The notes: generated by a model from the sequence alone, not told the origin. A stretch of 64,000 nucleotides of DNA from an uncultured Granulosicoccaceae bacterium (GCA_938005265.1 CALLOA010000060.1:19292-83291), one strand, 5' to 3'. Counted from the first letter of the stretch, positions 1-8,157 are shown. Program-made: numbers and translations.

Positions 1-371
1 GTTCCAATGCCAAGGAAAGTGGTTATGTTGAAACAGTATTTGGTCGCCGCTTGTACCTTCCGGACATTAATGCCCGTAATGCACAGATGCGTCAGTATGC
101 GGAGCGCACTGCAATCAATGCCCCGATGCAGGGAACGGCGGCAGACATTATCAAACGAGCCATGATCACCGTGGATGACTGGTTGCAATCTTCTAAAGTT
201 GATGCGCGTATCATCATGCAAGTACATGATGAACTGGTGTTGGAAGTAAAGGCAGGAGAAGCTGAGAACATTGGTAAAGAGATTGCCGGTATGATGACCG
301 GGGCGGCAAAATTAGCCGTGCCTTTGGATGTCGATGTCGGTGTAGGAAACTCATGGGAAGAAGCCCATTGA
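1..371 (+). CDS. polA: DNA polymerase I, C-terminal end (partial)
   Basis: This is the 3' end of DNA polymerase I, open at the left edge in frame 3; the upstream part lies outside the window. DNA polymerase I fills gaps during replication and excision repair. The visible part matches the end of the palm domain of family A polymerases: the segment [16 protein letters not shown], and then the conserved [11 protein letters not shown] motif, whose His-Asp-Glu is motif C of the active site. The frame ends in TGA at 369-371, the usual position shortly after motif C. No 5' features can be judged. The motif C match makes the identification secure. Confidence 0.95.
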   Translation, partial: SNAKESGYVETVFGRRLYLPDINARNAQMRQYAERTAINAPMQGTAADIIKRAMITVDDWLQSSKVDARIIMQVHDELVLEVKAGEAENIGKEIAGMMTGAAKLAVPLDVDVGVGNSWEEAH

Positions 372-452
372 GGTTTTTTATGCTTGTGTTTATGCAATAG
401 AGATCTTTTGAATTCATTGCATAATTTCAGTCCCGTTTAAAAGAATATTGTT

Positions 453-935
453 ATGCCAACACCAGCTATTCGTAAAGCAACCGTTAAAGATGCAGGCCTG
501 ATTCATCACTTCATTGTCGAGCTTGCTATCTATGAGAAAGCCGAACACGAGGTGTTGGCCTCGGTTGAGGATATAGAAAAATCAATTTTCGGTGATCAGT
601 CGATTGCGTATGCATTGATTTGCGAAGTGGACAATAACCCGGTGGGTTTTGCGGTTTATTTTTACAACTACTCCACATGGCTTGGCAGAAACGGGCTTTA
701 TCTGGAGGATCTCTATGTCTCACCTGAGCATAGAGGAATAGGTGCGGGTAAGGCGTTATTGCAACATCTGGCGAAGATTGCCGTGGATGAAAAGTGTGGT
801 CGATTTGAATGGCGAGTGCTTGACTGGAATGAACCGTCGATTCAGTTTTACGATTCAATCGGAGCTTTGCCACAGAACGAATGGATAGGTTATCGTCTGG
901 ATGGCGAAGCACTGAACAAGTTTGCTTTTGCTTAG
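453..935 (+). CDS. GNAT acetyltransferase, spermidine/diamine N-acetyltransferase-like
   Basis: A 160-residue single-domain GNAT protein, the normal family length. The acetyl-CoA pyrophosphate-binding motif is RGIGAG at residues 94-99. The stretch YFYNYSTWLGRNGLYLED just before it closely resembles eukaryotic and bacterial spermidine/spermine N1-acetyltransferases, which have an aromatic-rich strand followed by LEDLYV. The likely reaction is acetyl transfer from acetyl-CoA to a polyamine or other primary amine in the cytoplasm; the substrate is inferred only. It stands alone, 81 bases after polA on the same strand, and starts at an ATG. Other GNAT substrates cannot be excluded. Confidence 0.8.
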   Translation: MPTPAIRKATVKDAGLIHHFIVELAIYEKAEHEVLASVEDIEKSIFGDQSIAYALICEVDNNPVGFAVYFYNYSTWLGRNGLYLEDLYVSPEHRGIGAGKALLQHLAKIAVDEKCGRFEWRVLDWNEPSIQFYDSIGALPQNEWIGYRLDGEALNKFAFA

Positions 936-995
936 GTTGTAGCTACGAGGCAGCTGAGTCGCTTTTTTGGTAAGCCGGTGTATCTGACTATGACC

Positions 996-1055
996 GCTAT
1001 GGTTACAACTGATATGGTTACAACTGATATGGTTACAACCGCTATGGTTACAACC
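996..1055. repeat. 15-bp tandem repeat, four copies
   Basis: Four head-to-tail copies of a 15-base unit (consensus GMTATGGTTACAACY) occupy 996-1010, 1011-1025, 1026-1040 and 1041-1055. A degenerate fifth copy follows at 1056-1070. The array fills most of the gap between the GNAT gene and the DksA-like gene at 1107. No spacers separate the units, so it is not a CRISPR. Its role is unknown; replication slippage is the simplest origin. Confidence 0.9.
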
Positions 1056-1106
1056 GATCTCGCAACAACTGCGGAAATTTAATTTTTCTATCAGGAGAGT
1101 AGGGAA

Positions 1107-1373
1107 ATGGCCGGTGGATGGTCCAAAGACGGTGCTGTACAAGAACAGATTGACGCAAGCATTCAGGATGCGGTTCAGCATGCTCGTAGCCAATTGCCAA
1201 AAGGCGAGAGCCGGAAAGTCTGCGAAGAATGCGAAAGTTCTATTCCGGAAGCCAGGCGTGAAGCGATTCCCGGAGTACGTCTATGCAGTGCCTGTCAGAC
1301 CGAAAAAGACGATGAGCAAAAGAACGCGGCCCTTTACAACCGCCGAGGCAGTAAAGATAGTCAACTCAGATAA
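1107..1373 (+). CDS. DksA/TraR C4-type zinc-finger protein (YbiI-like)
   Basis: An 88-residue protein with a four-cysteine zinc finger: C39-x2-C42, then C60-x2-C63, with the EECESSIPEARREAIPG spacer typical of the DksA/TraR finger. It lacks the long coiled-coil of true DksA and matches the short YbiI-like members in size. Those proteins are thought to act at the RNA polymerase secondary channel, but the function of short members is poorly known. The start is fixed by a good ribosome site (CAGGAGAG) upstream of the ATG. A longer overlapping frame at 1114-1452 is a shadow, because it lacks any family motif. The preceding gap holds a 15-bp tandem repeat. Confidence 0.85.
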   Translation: MAGGWSKDGAVQEQIDASIQDAVQHARSQLPKGESRKVCEECESSIPEARREAIPGVRLCSACQTEKDDEQKNAALYNRRGSKDSQLR

Positions 1374-1405
1374 CATCCATAGACATCCACATCCTGTTTT
1401 TCATT

Positions 1406-1771
1406 ATGCTCGAATATATAGCGCTGATACTGATTTGCCAGCTGTGTGGTGAACTGCTGGTCACGGCAAGTGGTGTCGGGATTCCAGGGCCGGTTATAGG
1501 AATGCTGTTGTTGTTTGTATTTCTTTTGATCAAGGGGGCTGTGCCTGAAGGACTGGAGAAAGTATCGTCCACACTGCTCGATAATCTGTCACTAATGTTT
1601 GTGCCAGCAGGAGTGGGCATCATGGCCCATTTTGAATTGCTTGGCGCTAATGCCTGGCCCCTGATGATTGCAGTATTTTCAAGTACAGTTCTGACAATAG
1701 TGGTAACTGCTCTGATTATGCAGTCGGCCAGTCGTAATGCTTCATCGGCTTCATCGGCTATGGAGGATTGA
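1406..1771 (+). CDS. CidA/LrgA family membrane protein
   Basis: A 121-residue inner-membrane protein with about four hydrophobic helices. The segment SGVGIPGPVIGMLLLF, followed by FVPAGVGIMAHF, is diagnostic of the CidA/LrgA (UPF0299) family. Members were first described as holin-like modulators of murein hydrolase activity. In Bacillus, related pairs carry pyruvate. The gene is followed directly by the partner LrgB/CidB gene, so the two surely form one two-component membrane system. Translation of the two is probably coupled: a GGAGG lies just before this gene's stop codon. Confidence 0.9.
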   Translation: MLEYIALILICQLCGELLVTASGVGIPGPVIGMLLLFVFLLIKGAVPEGLEKVSSTLLDNLSLMFVPAGVGIMAHFELLGANAWPLMIAVFSSTVLTIVVTALIMQSASRNASSASSAMED

Positions 1772-1792
1772 TGAGCGGGTTTGGCGACAACT

Positions 1793-2518
1793 ATGAATGA
1801 TATTCTTGAGCTATGGGTTTACTTAAGCGCAAGCCCGCTTCTGCATTTAACACTGACATTGGTAGTTTTTGTACTGGCATCACGTCTGTATCGTCAGTTA
1901 CAGCTGCACCCTTTGTTGAATCCTGTTCTGCTCTCGGTCACCACACTGGTGGCAATTCTCTATTTTACCGGCACAAAGTACGATACCTATTTTGAAGGTG
2001 CTCAGTTCGTGCATTTTCTATTAGGTCCGGCAACGGTTGCGTTGGCGATTCCGCTCTATAAACAATTCGACAAGGTAAAAAAGTCTGCGCTTGCTATTGG
2101 ATTGAGCCTCTTGTGTGGTTCTGTCACATCAGTTGTGGTTGCGGTTTTCATTTCATGGTTACTTGGTGCGAATACAGTTTCAGTGATCTCCATTGCGCCA
2201 AAGTCGGTTACTGCACCTGTTGCCATGGGAATTTCCCAGCAATTGGGTGGCTTGCCATCGCTGACGGCCGTGATTGTCATCGTTACTGGAATAGTGGGAG
2301 CGACAGTGGGGCCTTTGATATTAAATTTGTTAAAAGTGAATGACTGGTCAGCGCGCGGCCTGGCTATCGGTACGGCGAGTCATGGTATAGGTACAGCCCG
2401 CGCTCTGCAGGTGAATCAGGTAGCAGGTGCTTTTTCTGGTTTGGCGATGGGTTTGAACGCACTGGCAACCGCTATATTGCTACCGCTTATGTGGAATATC
2501 GTCGCAAACTATTTGTGA
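1793..2518 (+). CDS. LrgB/CidB family membrane protein
   Basis: A 241-residue polytopic membrane protein of the LrgB/CidB (YohK, plastidial PLGG1) family. It shows the family signatures VISIAPKSVTAPVAMGIS and SHGIGTARALQ near the end. It would act with the CidA-like protein encoded just upstream, as a holin-like or small-organic-acid (pyruvate, glycolate) transport pair. I prefer the ATG at 1793 to the in-frame TTG at 1781. A good GGAGG at 1762 instead serves an out-of-frame ATG at 1771. That ATG opens a nine-codon frame whose TGA (1798-1800) overlaps the 1793 start, suggesting translational coupling. The substrate is unknown. Confidence 0.88.
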   Translation: MNDILELWVYLSASPLLHLTLTLVVFVLASRLYRQLQLHPLLNPVLLSVTTLVAILYFTGTKYDTYFEGAQFVHFLLGPATVALAIPLYKQFDKVKKSALAIGLSLLCGSVTSVVVAVFISWLLGANTVSVISIAPKSVTAPVAMGISQQLGGLPSLTAVIVIVTGIVGATVGPLILNLLKVNDWSARGLAIGTASHGIGTARALQVNQVAGAFSGLAMGLNALATAILLPLMWNIVANYL

Positions 2519-2534
2519 GCCTGTCTGCTAAATC

Positions 2535-3008
2535 ATGGTCAGCCATATTCAAATACGAAAGGCACAGACGGCAGATATCGCAGACGTCAGCCAATGTGCT
2601 AAAGCCGCCTATCAGCAATATGTACGGGTTATTGGCAAAAAGCCTGCACCTATGTGCGCTGATTTTGATAGTTTAATTGAACATGGTGTCGTTAGTATTG
2701 CAAGTAGCGAAACTGGTTTTGCCGGGTTTATTGTTTTTTATCCGGGCGTTGGTAAAACGAATGGTGAGCACCTGTTTATTGAAAATATTGCCGTGTTGCC
2801 CGAGTTGACAGGCCAAGGTATAGGAGCCGCTCTGATGTCCCATGCTGAAACCTGTGCAAAAGAAAAATCTGTAAAAATAGTACGGCTTTATACCAATGCA
2901 AAGATGACGGCAAATCTTTCCTGGTATGTAAAGTTGGGTTATGCCGAAACCGGGCGTGTCTATGAAGATGGATTTGATCGTATCTATTTTGAGAAGAAAA
3001 TATTTTGA
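2535..3008 (+). CDS. GNAT family N-acetyltransferase
   Basis: A 157-residue GNAT-fold acetyltransferase. The acetyl-CoA loop reads LTGQGIGAALM, preceded by the beta-4 strand FIENIAVLPE and followed by the usual LYTNAKMTANLSWYVKLGY segment of the C-terminal helix and strand. The substrate is not evident. It starts at an ATG 16 bases after lrgB, so it may be on the same transcript. Its last codons are part of a 16-bp tandem duplication that spans the stop codon, so the C-terminal residues FEKKIF probably arose by slippage. It could be an amino-acid, ribosomal-protein or small-molecule acetylase. Confidence 0.8.
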   Translation: MVSHIQIRKAQTADIADVSQCAKAAYQQYVRVIGKKPAPMCADFDSLIEHGVVSIASSETGFAGFIVFYPGVGKTNGEHLFIENIAVLPELTGQGIGAALMSHAETCAKEKSVKIVRLYTNAKMTANLSWYVKLGYAETGRVYEDGFDRIYFEKKIF

Positions 3009-3016
3009 GAAGAATA
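2985..3016. repeat. 16-bp tandem duplication over a stop codon
   Basis: The unit at 2985-3000 (TATTTTGAGAAGAAAA) is repeated at 3001-3016 with one mismatch. The second copy supplies the TGA stop (3006-3008) of the upstream GNAT gene. The duplication therefore extended or altered the C-terminus of that protein. Confidence 0.8.
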
Positions 3017-3160
3017 TTTACAAAAGAGATATAACTCTTTGTTGACATCGCTAGTGTGTCGCTAAGCAATGGAATTGTGACAGTGCCATGCGGAATTGCC
3101 AGGCTTTTCGTAGGTATACCAGTAAAGGATTTAACAATAAAAGATTGGCCGTCCGAGAGG

Positions 3161-3220
3161 TCTTGTAAAAGAAGGCCTTGTAAAAGAAGACCCAGCAAAA
3201 GAACTGCCTTGTAAAAATTC
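3161..3220. repeat. Degenerate 15-bp tandem repeat, four units
   Basis: Four head-to-tail units of about 15 bases with core CTTGTAAAAGAAG lie at 3161-3175, 3176-3190, 3191-3206 (diverged, 16 bases) and 3207-3220. They sit in the roughly 470-base gap between convergent genes. Translation on the minus strand gives a leucine-rich nonsense frame that I do not consider a gene. Confidence 0.75.
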
Positions 3221-3253
3221 GCCTTATTCAGACGCTCGAAAATCAGACAATTG

Positions 3254-3286
3254 AAAAATACCGGCCAGCAGAGGAGGGCTGGCCGG
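3254..3286 (-). terminator. Rho-independent terminator (minus strand)
   Basis: A perfect 9-bp stem, CCGGCCAGC at 3261-3269 and GCTGGCCGG at 3278-3286, has an eight-base loop. On the minus strand it is followed by a T-rich tail (3260 to 3254). It lies about 200 bases downstream of the GFA-like gene at 3480-4064 and would end its transcript. Between it and that gene are two further small inverted repeats, at 3295-3311 and at 3343-3359 (GTCATGC-CGA-GCATGAC). I see no gene in 3009-3479. Confidence 0.75.
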
Positions 3287-3479
3287 TTAGAGAAGCTACC
3301 GGTGAGGTAGCGTAGCACCCGGTTACACGTTACATTGATTGCGTCATGCCGAGCATGACCTTATGCAACGTGAAGTATCGTTACGTAATAGAGTGATTAT
3401 TTCGGATAAGGTTCAATGGATAATGCAACTCTGGTATGGGTGCTGTGCTTGCATCCCAATCAAAGGGCTTTGAACCGAG

Positions 3480-4064
3480 CTACGCCTGTTTGTGCGCAAT
3501 AATCGGCTTGACTATTGGCCTGCCGTCCTTGGAAAAAAATGCATTGGGTTTGTGTTTGCCCTGAATTTTCCAAACAAGAATGTTTTTCACCAGCCCTGCA
3601 GTAAGTCCAAAAGGGAATTTTTCAGCTTGATGCTCGTAGGTAGGAGTGCCAATGGCATCCTGGATTTGTATCGCCATTTTTACAGGTCCCAGAATATTGT
3701 CCCTTTCGGTAGGATAAGCATCTATAAAACTATGTATTAAACCTACAAAGGGCAGCCCGGCTTTTACGGTATTTCCAACGGGTGTGTTGCAACAACTGGT
3801 ATGCCACCGCAGAAGTCCTTTTTTAGTCAACCTCATTGACTGTAAGTTGTCGTGGCCCTGTTCAATGAAAATTTGTGATGGGGTGCATTGGTAAATTTCG
3901 GTGCCACCGAATTCATCCAGAATATCTTTTTCACGGCCCAGATAGGCCGCAAATGCCTGGCAATCAGAGCAGCAGCAGATGATTCGACTTCCAGATGAAG
4001 GTTTTTCGGCGTTAGCGGTGCCTGTAACGGCACCGCAGCTGCATTTGAGGTTAATTCCAGTCAT
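3480..4064 (-). CDS. GFA-like cysteine-rich protein (DUF6151-type)
   Basis: A 194-residue cytoplasmic protein with an N-terminal metal-binding pattern like the glutathione-dependent formaldehyde-activating (GFA/Gfa) fold: a CSCG knuckle at residues 9-12, a CCCSDCQAF cluster near residue 30, and a CCNTPVG motif near residue 92. The arrangement resembles the DUF6151 branch of the GFA superfamily, which carries Zn. No activity is known for this branch. It is monocistronic, convergent with the upstream GNAT gene, and has its own terminator. A second GFA-type gene lies 0.5 kb away on the same strand. Confidence 0.7.
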   Translation of the reverse strand: MTGINLKCSCGAVTGTANAEKPSSGSRIICCCSDCQAFAAYLGREKDILDEFGGTEIYQCTPSQIFIEQGHDNLQSMRLTKKGLLRWHTSCCNTPVGNTVKAGLPFVGLIHSFIDAYPTERDNILGPVKMAIQIQDAIGTPTYEHQAEKFPFGLTAGLVKNILVWKIQGKHKPNAFFSKDGRPIVKPIIAHKQA

Positions 4065-4194
4065 TTTTTTCTCGTCAGACTTAGCTGCACATACCTGTGT
4101 ATCTTCAATACAACGGTTAATACGAGGGTTTCGAGCAACGGGAAAAAGATTATGACACTGTTAACAAAAAGAGGGGATGGCATGAATTCCGGGT

Positions 4195-4222
4195 AAAAAA
4201 AACTGCCGTTAGGACGGCAGTT
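4195..4222 (-). terminator. Strong rho-independent terminator (minus strand)
   Basis: A perfect 9-bp stem (AACTGCCGT at 4201-4209 with ACGGCAGTT at 4214-4222, four-base loop) is followed on the minus strand by eight consecutive T (4202 to 4195). It sits three bases after the stop of a 65-codon minus-strand frame, marking the end of a short transcription unit there. The rest of 4065-4194 holds nothing I recognise. Confidence 0.88.
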
Positions 4223-4224
4223 GC

Positions 4225-4422
4225 TCAATAACAAGCCAGATTGGAGACGGTACTTACATCAATACGTGCAATGGTTGCTTTCGAACAAGATGGCAACTTG
4301 CACAAGGGAGTATGTAAACTAGAGTCACTCGCGCCACTAAAGTTCAATTTTCTACCGTAGCAATCTGTTGATCCGGTGTTTTTCTGCCAAACTATTCTCG
4401 CTAAATCGTTGTTTGGCCTCAT
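4225..4422 (-). CDS. Small hypothetical protein, four cysteines
   Basis: A 65-residue frame that I do not recognise. It is supported by context rather than homology. On the minus strand a purine-rich AGGCGG lies eight bases before the ATG, the frame has its own in-frame stop shortly upstream, and its stop codon abuts a strong terminator. It contains four cysteines (residues 21, 41, 46, 64), with a CKLPSC pair in the middle, and no obvious signal peptide or membrane helix. It could be a real small protein, or the transcript could be a small RNA with an incidental frame. It may also be a remnant of a longer gene. Confidence 0.4.
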   Translation of the reverse strand: MRPNNDLARIVWQKNTGSTDCYGRKLNFSGASDSSLHTPLCKLPSCSKATIARIDVSTVSNLACY

Positions 4423-4527
4423 TTTTACCGCCTATATCGGATGCGTCTATATTGTTAGCAGCACTAATCAGGTACTTGCGCGAAGCTGGTCTTACATCGC
4501 ATATGTAGTTTTGTTACTGAGCGATTT

Positions 4528-5436
4528 TCAGACAGAAGGCGGGCCTTCAGGGTGCTGTACCAGGCCATCGGTAATTTCATGCCAGCCCGCCATATGGTTG
4601 GTGAAAATATGGTCTGATGTTTGAATGCCCGGGTCGTCGTCCAGCGAGCCCATAGGAATTACCGAGATTCCGCGTCCAGCATCTTTGCGTGGCATCAGTG
4701 AGCTGCATGTCGTGCAAAATACCTGCGTAAAAAACTGTGCGTCGGGCACTTTGAACTCGCGCAGTTTGTTTTCACCTGAAATAAATTCAACACCGTCATA
4801 AGACACAAAGCCGTTGCAGGCATGTGCTGTTGAGCGGCCGTAACGGCAGCGCGAGCAGTGGCAATTGCGTGCCAGTTTGAATGGTTCTGTAACTCTAAAT
4901 TCAACATCACCACAAAGGCAGCTTCCCCTGACAAATTGGTCGGGCCTTGTCACGGTTGGCAGGCCTTTAACCCCTGGATTGCCAGACTCCGGCGGATAAG
5001 CGTCATGCTGTGGCTGGTTGCCGCTGATTTTGTGCCAGGGAGCGTTGTCAGATACAAAAATATTGCAATCAGGTTTACGCATTGTGTCGTGACACCCGGC
5101 TGGTGCGCACCAGTAATTGTTATCAGTATTATCCGTGGAGCCATCATTGCTCGCCCGGGCACTTTTTGCATGGCCACTTCCCCTGAAAGGAACAACCGAG
5201 CCGCAAACCGAGCAGGAACTGCGGGTTAGGCGATTTGATGATACGTAGTGTGTGACAGTATCTGTGCTGCTGGTCCAGCGGAACTGATTGTCATGGATAA
5301 AGCTGTAGGTTCCGAACGCTGCACCATGAATTTTCTGGCACATCCTGCAATGGCAATTATAAAGTGCAAAGGGTTCTCCTGAAAAAGCCCAGGTGACTTT
5401 TCCGCATAGACAGCGGCCTGTGTTTTCTTCGTTCAT
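4528..5436 (-). CDS. Tandem-GFA-domain protein
   Basis: A 302-residue protein made of two successive GFA (glutathione-dependent formaldehyde-activating) zinc domains; single-domain members are about 120-150 residues. Domain 1 has RCLCGKVTW, NCHCRMCQ and SCSVCGS. Domain 2 has GSCLCGDVEF, NCHCSRCRYG and FCTTCSSLMPR. Each has the two CxC/CxxC metal sites of the family. The founding member was proposed to speed S-hydroxymethylglutathione formation, but most members have no proven function. I chose the ATG at 5436 because the protein then begins directly at the first domain; the 15 upstream residues to 5481 look non-coding. The two halves are clearly diverged, so the duplication is old. Confidence 0.8.
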   Translation of the reverse strand: MNEENTGRCLCGKVTWAFSGEPFALYNCHCRMCQKIHGAAFGTYSFIHDNQFRWTSSTDTVTHYVSSNRLTRSSCSVCGSVVPFRGSGHAKSARASNDGSTDNTDNNYWCAPAGCHDTMRKPDCNIFVSDNAPWHKISGNQPQHDAYPPESGNPGVKGLPTVTRPDQFVRGSCLCGDVEFRVTEPFKLARNCHCSRCRYGRSTAHACNGFVSYDGVEFISGENKLREFKVPDAQFFTQVFCTTCSSLMPRKDAGRGISVIPMGSLDDDPGIQTSDHIFTNHMAGWHEITDGLVQHPEGPPSV

Positions 5437-5524
5437 ATTGAGTATCTTACGTGCTTTTTTCGTGAATCTTATAAGTACCACTGTAAGCGACTTGCGTTAG
5501 CCATTACAGGAGTAAAGCGTAATA

Positions 5525-7204
5525 TCACAGTGATCTGATTATTTTTAAAATACGTGTTTTTTTCTTGTCGTTATCCAGTATTTGTTGTCTCGTAGAACTA
5601 ATATCTGTCGTGTCAGGCTGGCCATGAGCGACTTGCCTGAAAGCAAGTTTGCCAATCATTAGTTTTAGTTGACTGAGCGAATCTTCAATGGATGTTAGTC
5701 TACCTTGTTGCGTTGCTGTTCTCACTCCATTGCCAGTGATTCCTGCGCTGGTAATGTAAGTATGCTGATCATCTATCGCCAGATAGAGGCTATTCCAGGC
5801 TTCTTCTTGAGCTAGCTGTATCAGTAGGGATTTTTGTGCAAATTTGACTCGTTTGCGTGTACTTTGTGCAAGCAGAAGCTGCGAAATCCAGATAATGCCT
5901 GTGCCAAGTAGAATACATATCAGCGTGAGTGCTAACGCTCGTCGGTTTGTATTGGCAACCCGTGTTAAATCCGACAGTGACAATAGGTGTTCGAAAAGTC
6001 CATTCCTACTATCAGTTGCTGCGAGGCTTGCTAACAGATCTGCCCGTTCCGGTAATCCGATATTTACTCGTCTGGCGGGAATAATTGCTTCGCTACTGAT
6101 TCCCTCCGTGGTATTCCACCAGGGTACTCGAACAGTGTCGAGAAAAACCGGAATGGGGCTTTGTGCCGTGACTCGGTACGTAAAAATTGCACTACTTGAA
6201 ATGCCGTCTGATGTGAGTTTCTCTTCACGCGCAACATTGACCAGAGTCTGGCTAATGGCTCGGCTTTCGAGAATCGTGGGCTGAGGTAGTTGTCCTGAAG
6301 TGATACCGTCTGCATCGAGCCTTATGGTACGCGTTACCGCTTCCCCGGCGGTAAGTTCACGTACATCTTTTGACCAATTTTCGCTGATTTTGAGGTTGCT
6401 GGCTGGCAACCACCAATCTTTTGCACCGGCATTTTCCGAGCCTGAAAATTTGCCATTTATTGCCGGTGAAACCGTTATTGCTATAGGTTCCGACGCTCGT
6501 TCGAATGCTGCACGCTCTGTTCTGGATTTGACAATGGTCCCACTCCAGTTAACGGCAGCTATCGTGTGTTTGCCGGAAGTTTGAGGGAACAGCAGAATCT
6601 TCCACTTGATTTCACGTATTGACTCAAAGCCAATAGTTCTCCTTGCAGTCACAAGCGAGCGTATTTCGAACCCATTGAATTGTGGCAGCGTGATATTTTC
6701 ATTGGCAATAGGGAAGGTGTGACGTAGCGTAATGTCCAGAGTCAGCATTTGGTAAATGCTGACATTGTTGTTAGACAGGGACATGGAAACAGTGGCATCC
6801 TGATCGGCCATGGCCCAGCTTGAGCTTCCAGCTGGAAGTACTTTTACCGAGATGGTGTTTGAAAGAACATCATCCACCTCCAGAGGGCCAAACAGAAATG
6901 TTCCGGCTTCGTGGGAGGTAAATTCCATGCGCCTGATATTTATCTCAACTACTTTGCCTTTGATAACCGCTATACGTGTGCCATAAGTTTCGCGTTCAAA
7001 AGTGGTGATCTGCCTGAGTTGCTCGAATGAGGGGGCTTCAGGTAACCCGGCATATTCAATGTCGATTATGATCGCATCCCCTACAAATACGTCCCTTGTT
7101 TCACTTTGAAGAGTAATGTATGCATCGTCAGCTAGTGTGCTGAATGGAGCAGCTAGCATTAGCAAACAGAGAATCAGTCGCAGTGACAGCTTGAAGCCTA
7201 CCAT
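5525..7204 (-). CDS. BatD family protein
   Basis: A 559-residue membrane-anchored periplasmic protein. It has an N-terminal signal peptide (residues 1-25, ending FSTLADD), a long beta-rich region with ITLQSETRDVFVGDAIIIDI typical of BatD (oxygen-tolerance family), and a C-terminal membrane helix (around residues 428-450) followed by a cytoplasmic tail. BatD proteins are thought to be periplasmic partners of the vWA proteins BatA/BatB under control of a MoxR ATPase. It is the last gene of the MoxR operon, and its ATG overlaps the TPR gene stop by seven bases (ATGGTAG), which suggests coupled translation. The molecular function is unknown; chaperone or metal-insertion roles are proposed for related operons. 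Confidence 0.85.
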   Translation of the reverse strand: MVGFKLSLRLILCLLMLAAPFSTLADDAYITLQSETRDVFVGDAIIIDIEYAGLPEAPSFEQLRQITTFERETYGTRIAVIKGKVVEINIRRMEFTSHEAGTFLFGPLEVDDVLSNTISVKVLPAGSSSWAMADQDATVSMSLSNNNVSIYQMLTLDITLRHTFPIANENITLPQFNGFEIRSLVTARRTIGFESIREIKWKILLFPQTSGKHTIAAVNWSGTIVKSRTERAAFERASEPIAITVSPAINGKFSGSENAGAKDWWLPASNLKISENWSKDVRELTAGEAVTRTIRLDADGITSGQLPQPTILESRAISQTLVNVAREEKLTSDGISSSAIFTYRVTAQSPIPVFLDTVRVPWWNTTEGISSEAIIPARRVNIGLPERADLLASLAATDSRNGLFEHLLSLSDLTRVANTNRRALALTLICILLGTGIIWISQLLLAQSTRKRVKFAQKSLLIQLAQEEAWNSLYLAIDDQHTYITSAGITGNGVRTATQQGRLTSIEDSLSQLKLMIGKLAFRQVAHGQPDTTDISSTRQQILDNDKKKTRILKIIRSL

Positions 7205-8157
7205 TGGCTTCCCCCGGCTGGTGGGCTTTGTCCGGCTGCTTTACGGCGCTTGGTTTCGAGTTCAATTTGCGCTTTCAGATACTTTCCGGGGTCATTCTCT
7301 ATCTGGTTAAGCCACTGAACAGTAGCTTGTTCGGTTTCCAATTGTGTGCGGATTCCCGCTGTTATATCGGACAGTTGTTCGTTTTTCCCTTCTGATGCGC
7401 TGGCTGGACTTTGCTCTTGAGTAGGCTCCGCTTCAGTTCCTTTTACATTGCCACCGGTGTCGGGTTCCTGTTGGCCGGGAGTCTTGTCACTACCGCTTTC
7501 ACTGCTGTTGCCGCCTGCGGTGGCATCAGGGTTTGGTCCCTCGTTGTCGGTATCTCCTTCACGATCGTCCCCCTGTTTGTTATCAGGTTTGTCAGAACTG
7601 TTTTCATCACCTTCTTTTCCACTACCTGTTTCATCGTCACCGCTTTCTATTTGCTCTATCTCCTGCGCACCGGGTTTTAACAGGCCTTGTGATTCCTCCT
7701 CTTTGTCCTGACTAAGCAATTTGCGCATCAATTCGGCATTAAATTCAGCGTCGCTGAAGTCGCTTCTTTTTTTTGCTGCTCCCAGATAGGCATCCAGTGC
7801 CAGCTCATAATACCCCAGCTGAACATAGGCATTTCCCAGGTTAAAAAAGGAGTCGGCATTGTCGGCGCGTACAAAGGCTTCAGCAGCGCGCCACCATTGT
7901 GAAGACCGGTACAATGCAACACCCTTCCATGCTGGATCAGTAAATATTTCGGCAGCTTCTGCGTAACGTTGTTGTTTAAATAATTTGTGAGCAATAAGGT
8001 CATCATTGTTGTCTGCGAAGACAACTCCTACAGCTGACAACAGAACAAAAAGCAAAATAAATCGGTTGCAGGTAACGCGGCAATCAGGCAAGTAATGTCC
8101 GATAATCCGCTCTTCACTTGATTGTTTGGGTCTTGTCTGGATATTTCTCCTTGTCAT
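7198..8157 (-). CDS. TPR protein of the MoxR/Bat operon (BatC/BatE-like)
   Basis: A 319-residue protein with a hydrophobic anchor or signal (about residues 33-48) and tetratricopeptide repeats (AYVQLGYYELALDAYLGA and neighbours, about residues 60-150). A long, very acidic Ser/Gly/Asp/Glu-rich linker follows, then a helical C-terminal segment. I chose the ATG at 8157 because it overlaps the upstream vWA gene stop as ATGA, a classic coupling. An in-frame GTG/TTG-type extension to 8190 would invade that gene. Such TPR proteins accompany BatA/BatB and probably scaffold the periplasmic complex. The acidic linker might bind cations, but that is speculation. Confidence 0.82.
   Translation of the reverse strand: MTRRNIQTRPKQSSEERIIGHYLPDCRVTCNRFILLFVLLSAVGVVFADNNDDLIAHKLFKQQRYAEAAEIFTDPAWKGVALYRSSQWWRAAEAFVRADNADSFFNLGNAYVQLGYYELALDAYLGAAKKRSDFSDAEFNAELMRKLLSQDKEEESQGLLKPGAQEIEQIESGDDETGSGKEGDENSSDKPDNKQGDDREGDTDNEGPNPDATAGGNSSESGSDKTPGQQEPDTGGNVKGTEAEPTQEQSPASASEGKNEQLSDITAGIRTQLETEQATVQWLNQIENDPGKYLKAQIELETKRRKAAGQSPPAGGSQW

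Noticed and set aside
996..1070. Possible CRISPR-like array
   Set aside because: Units are 15 bases, directly adjacent with no spacers, and no cas genes are near. It is a plain tandem repeat.
2776..3318. 180-codon frame on the minus strand
   Set aside because: Its leucine-rich run comes from the 15-bp repeat, it overlaps a real GNAT gene and it shows no ribosome site or family motif.
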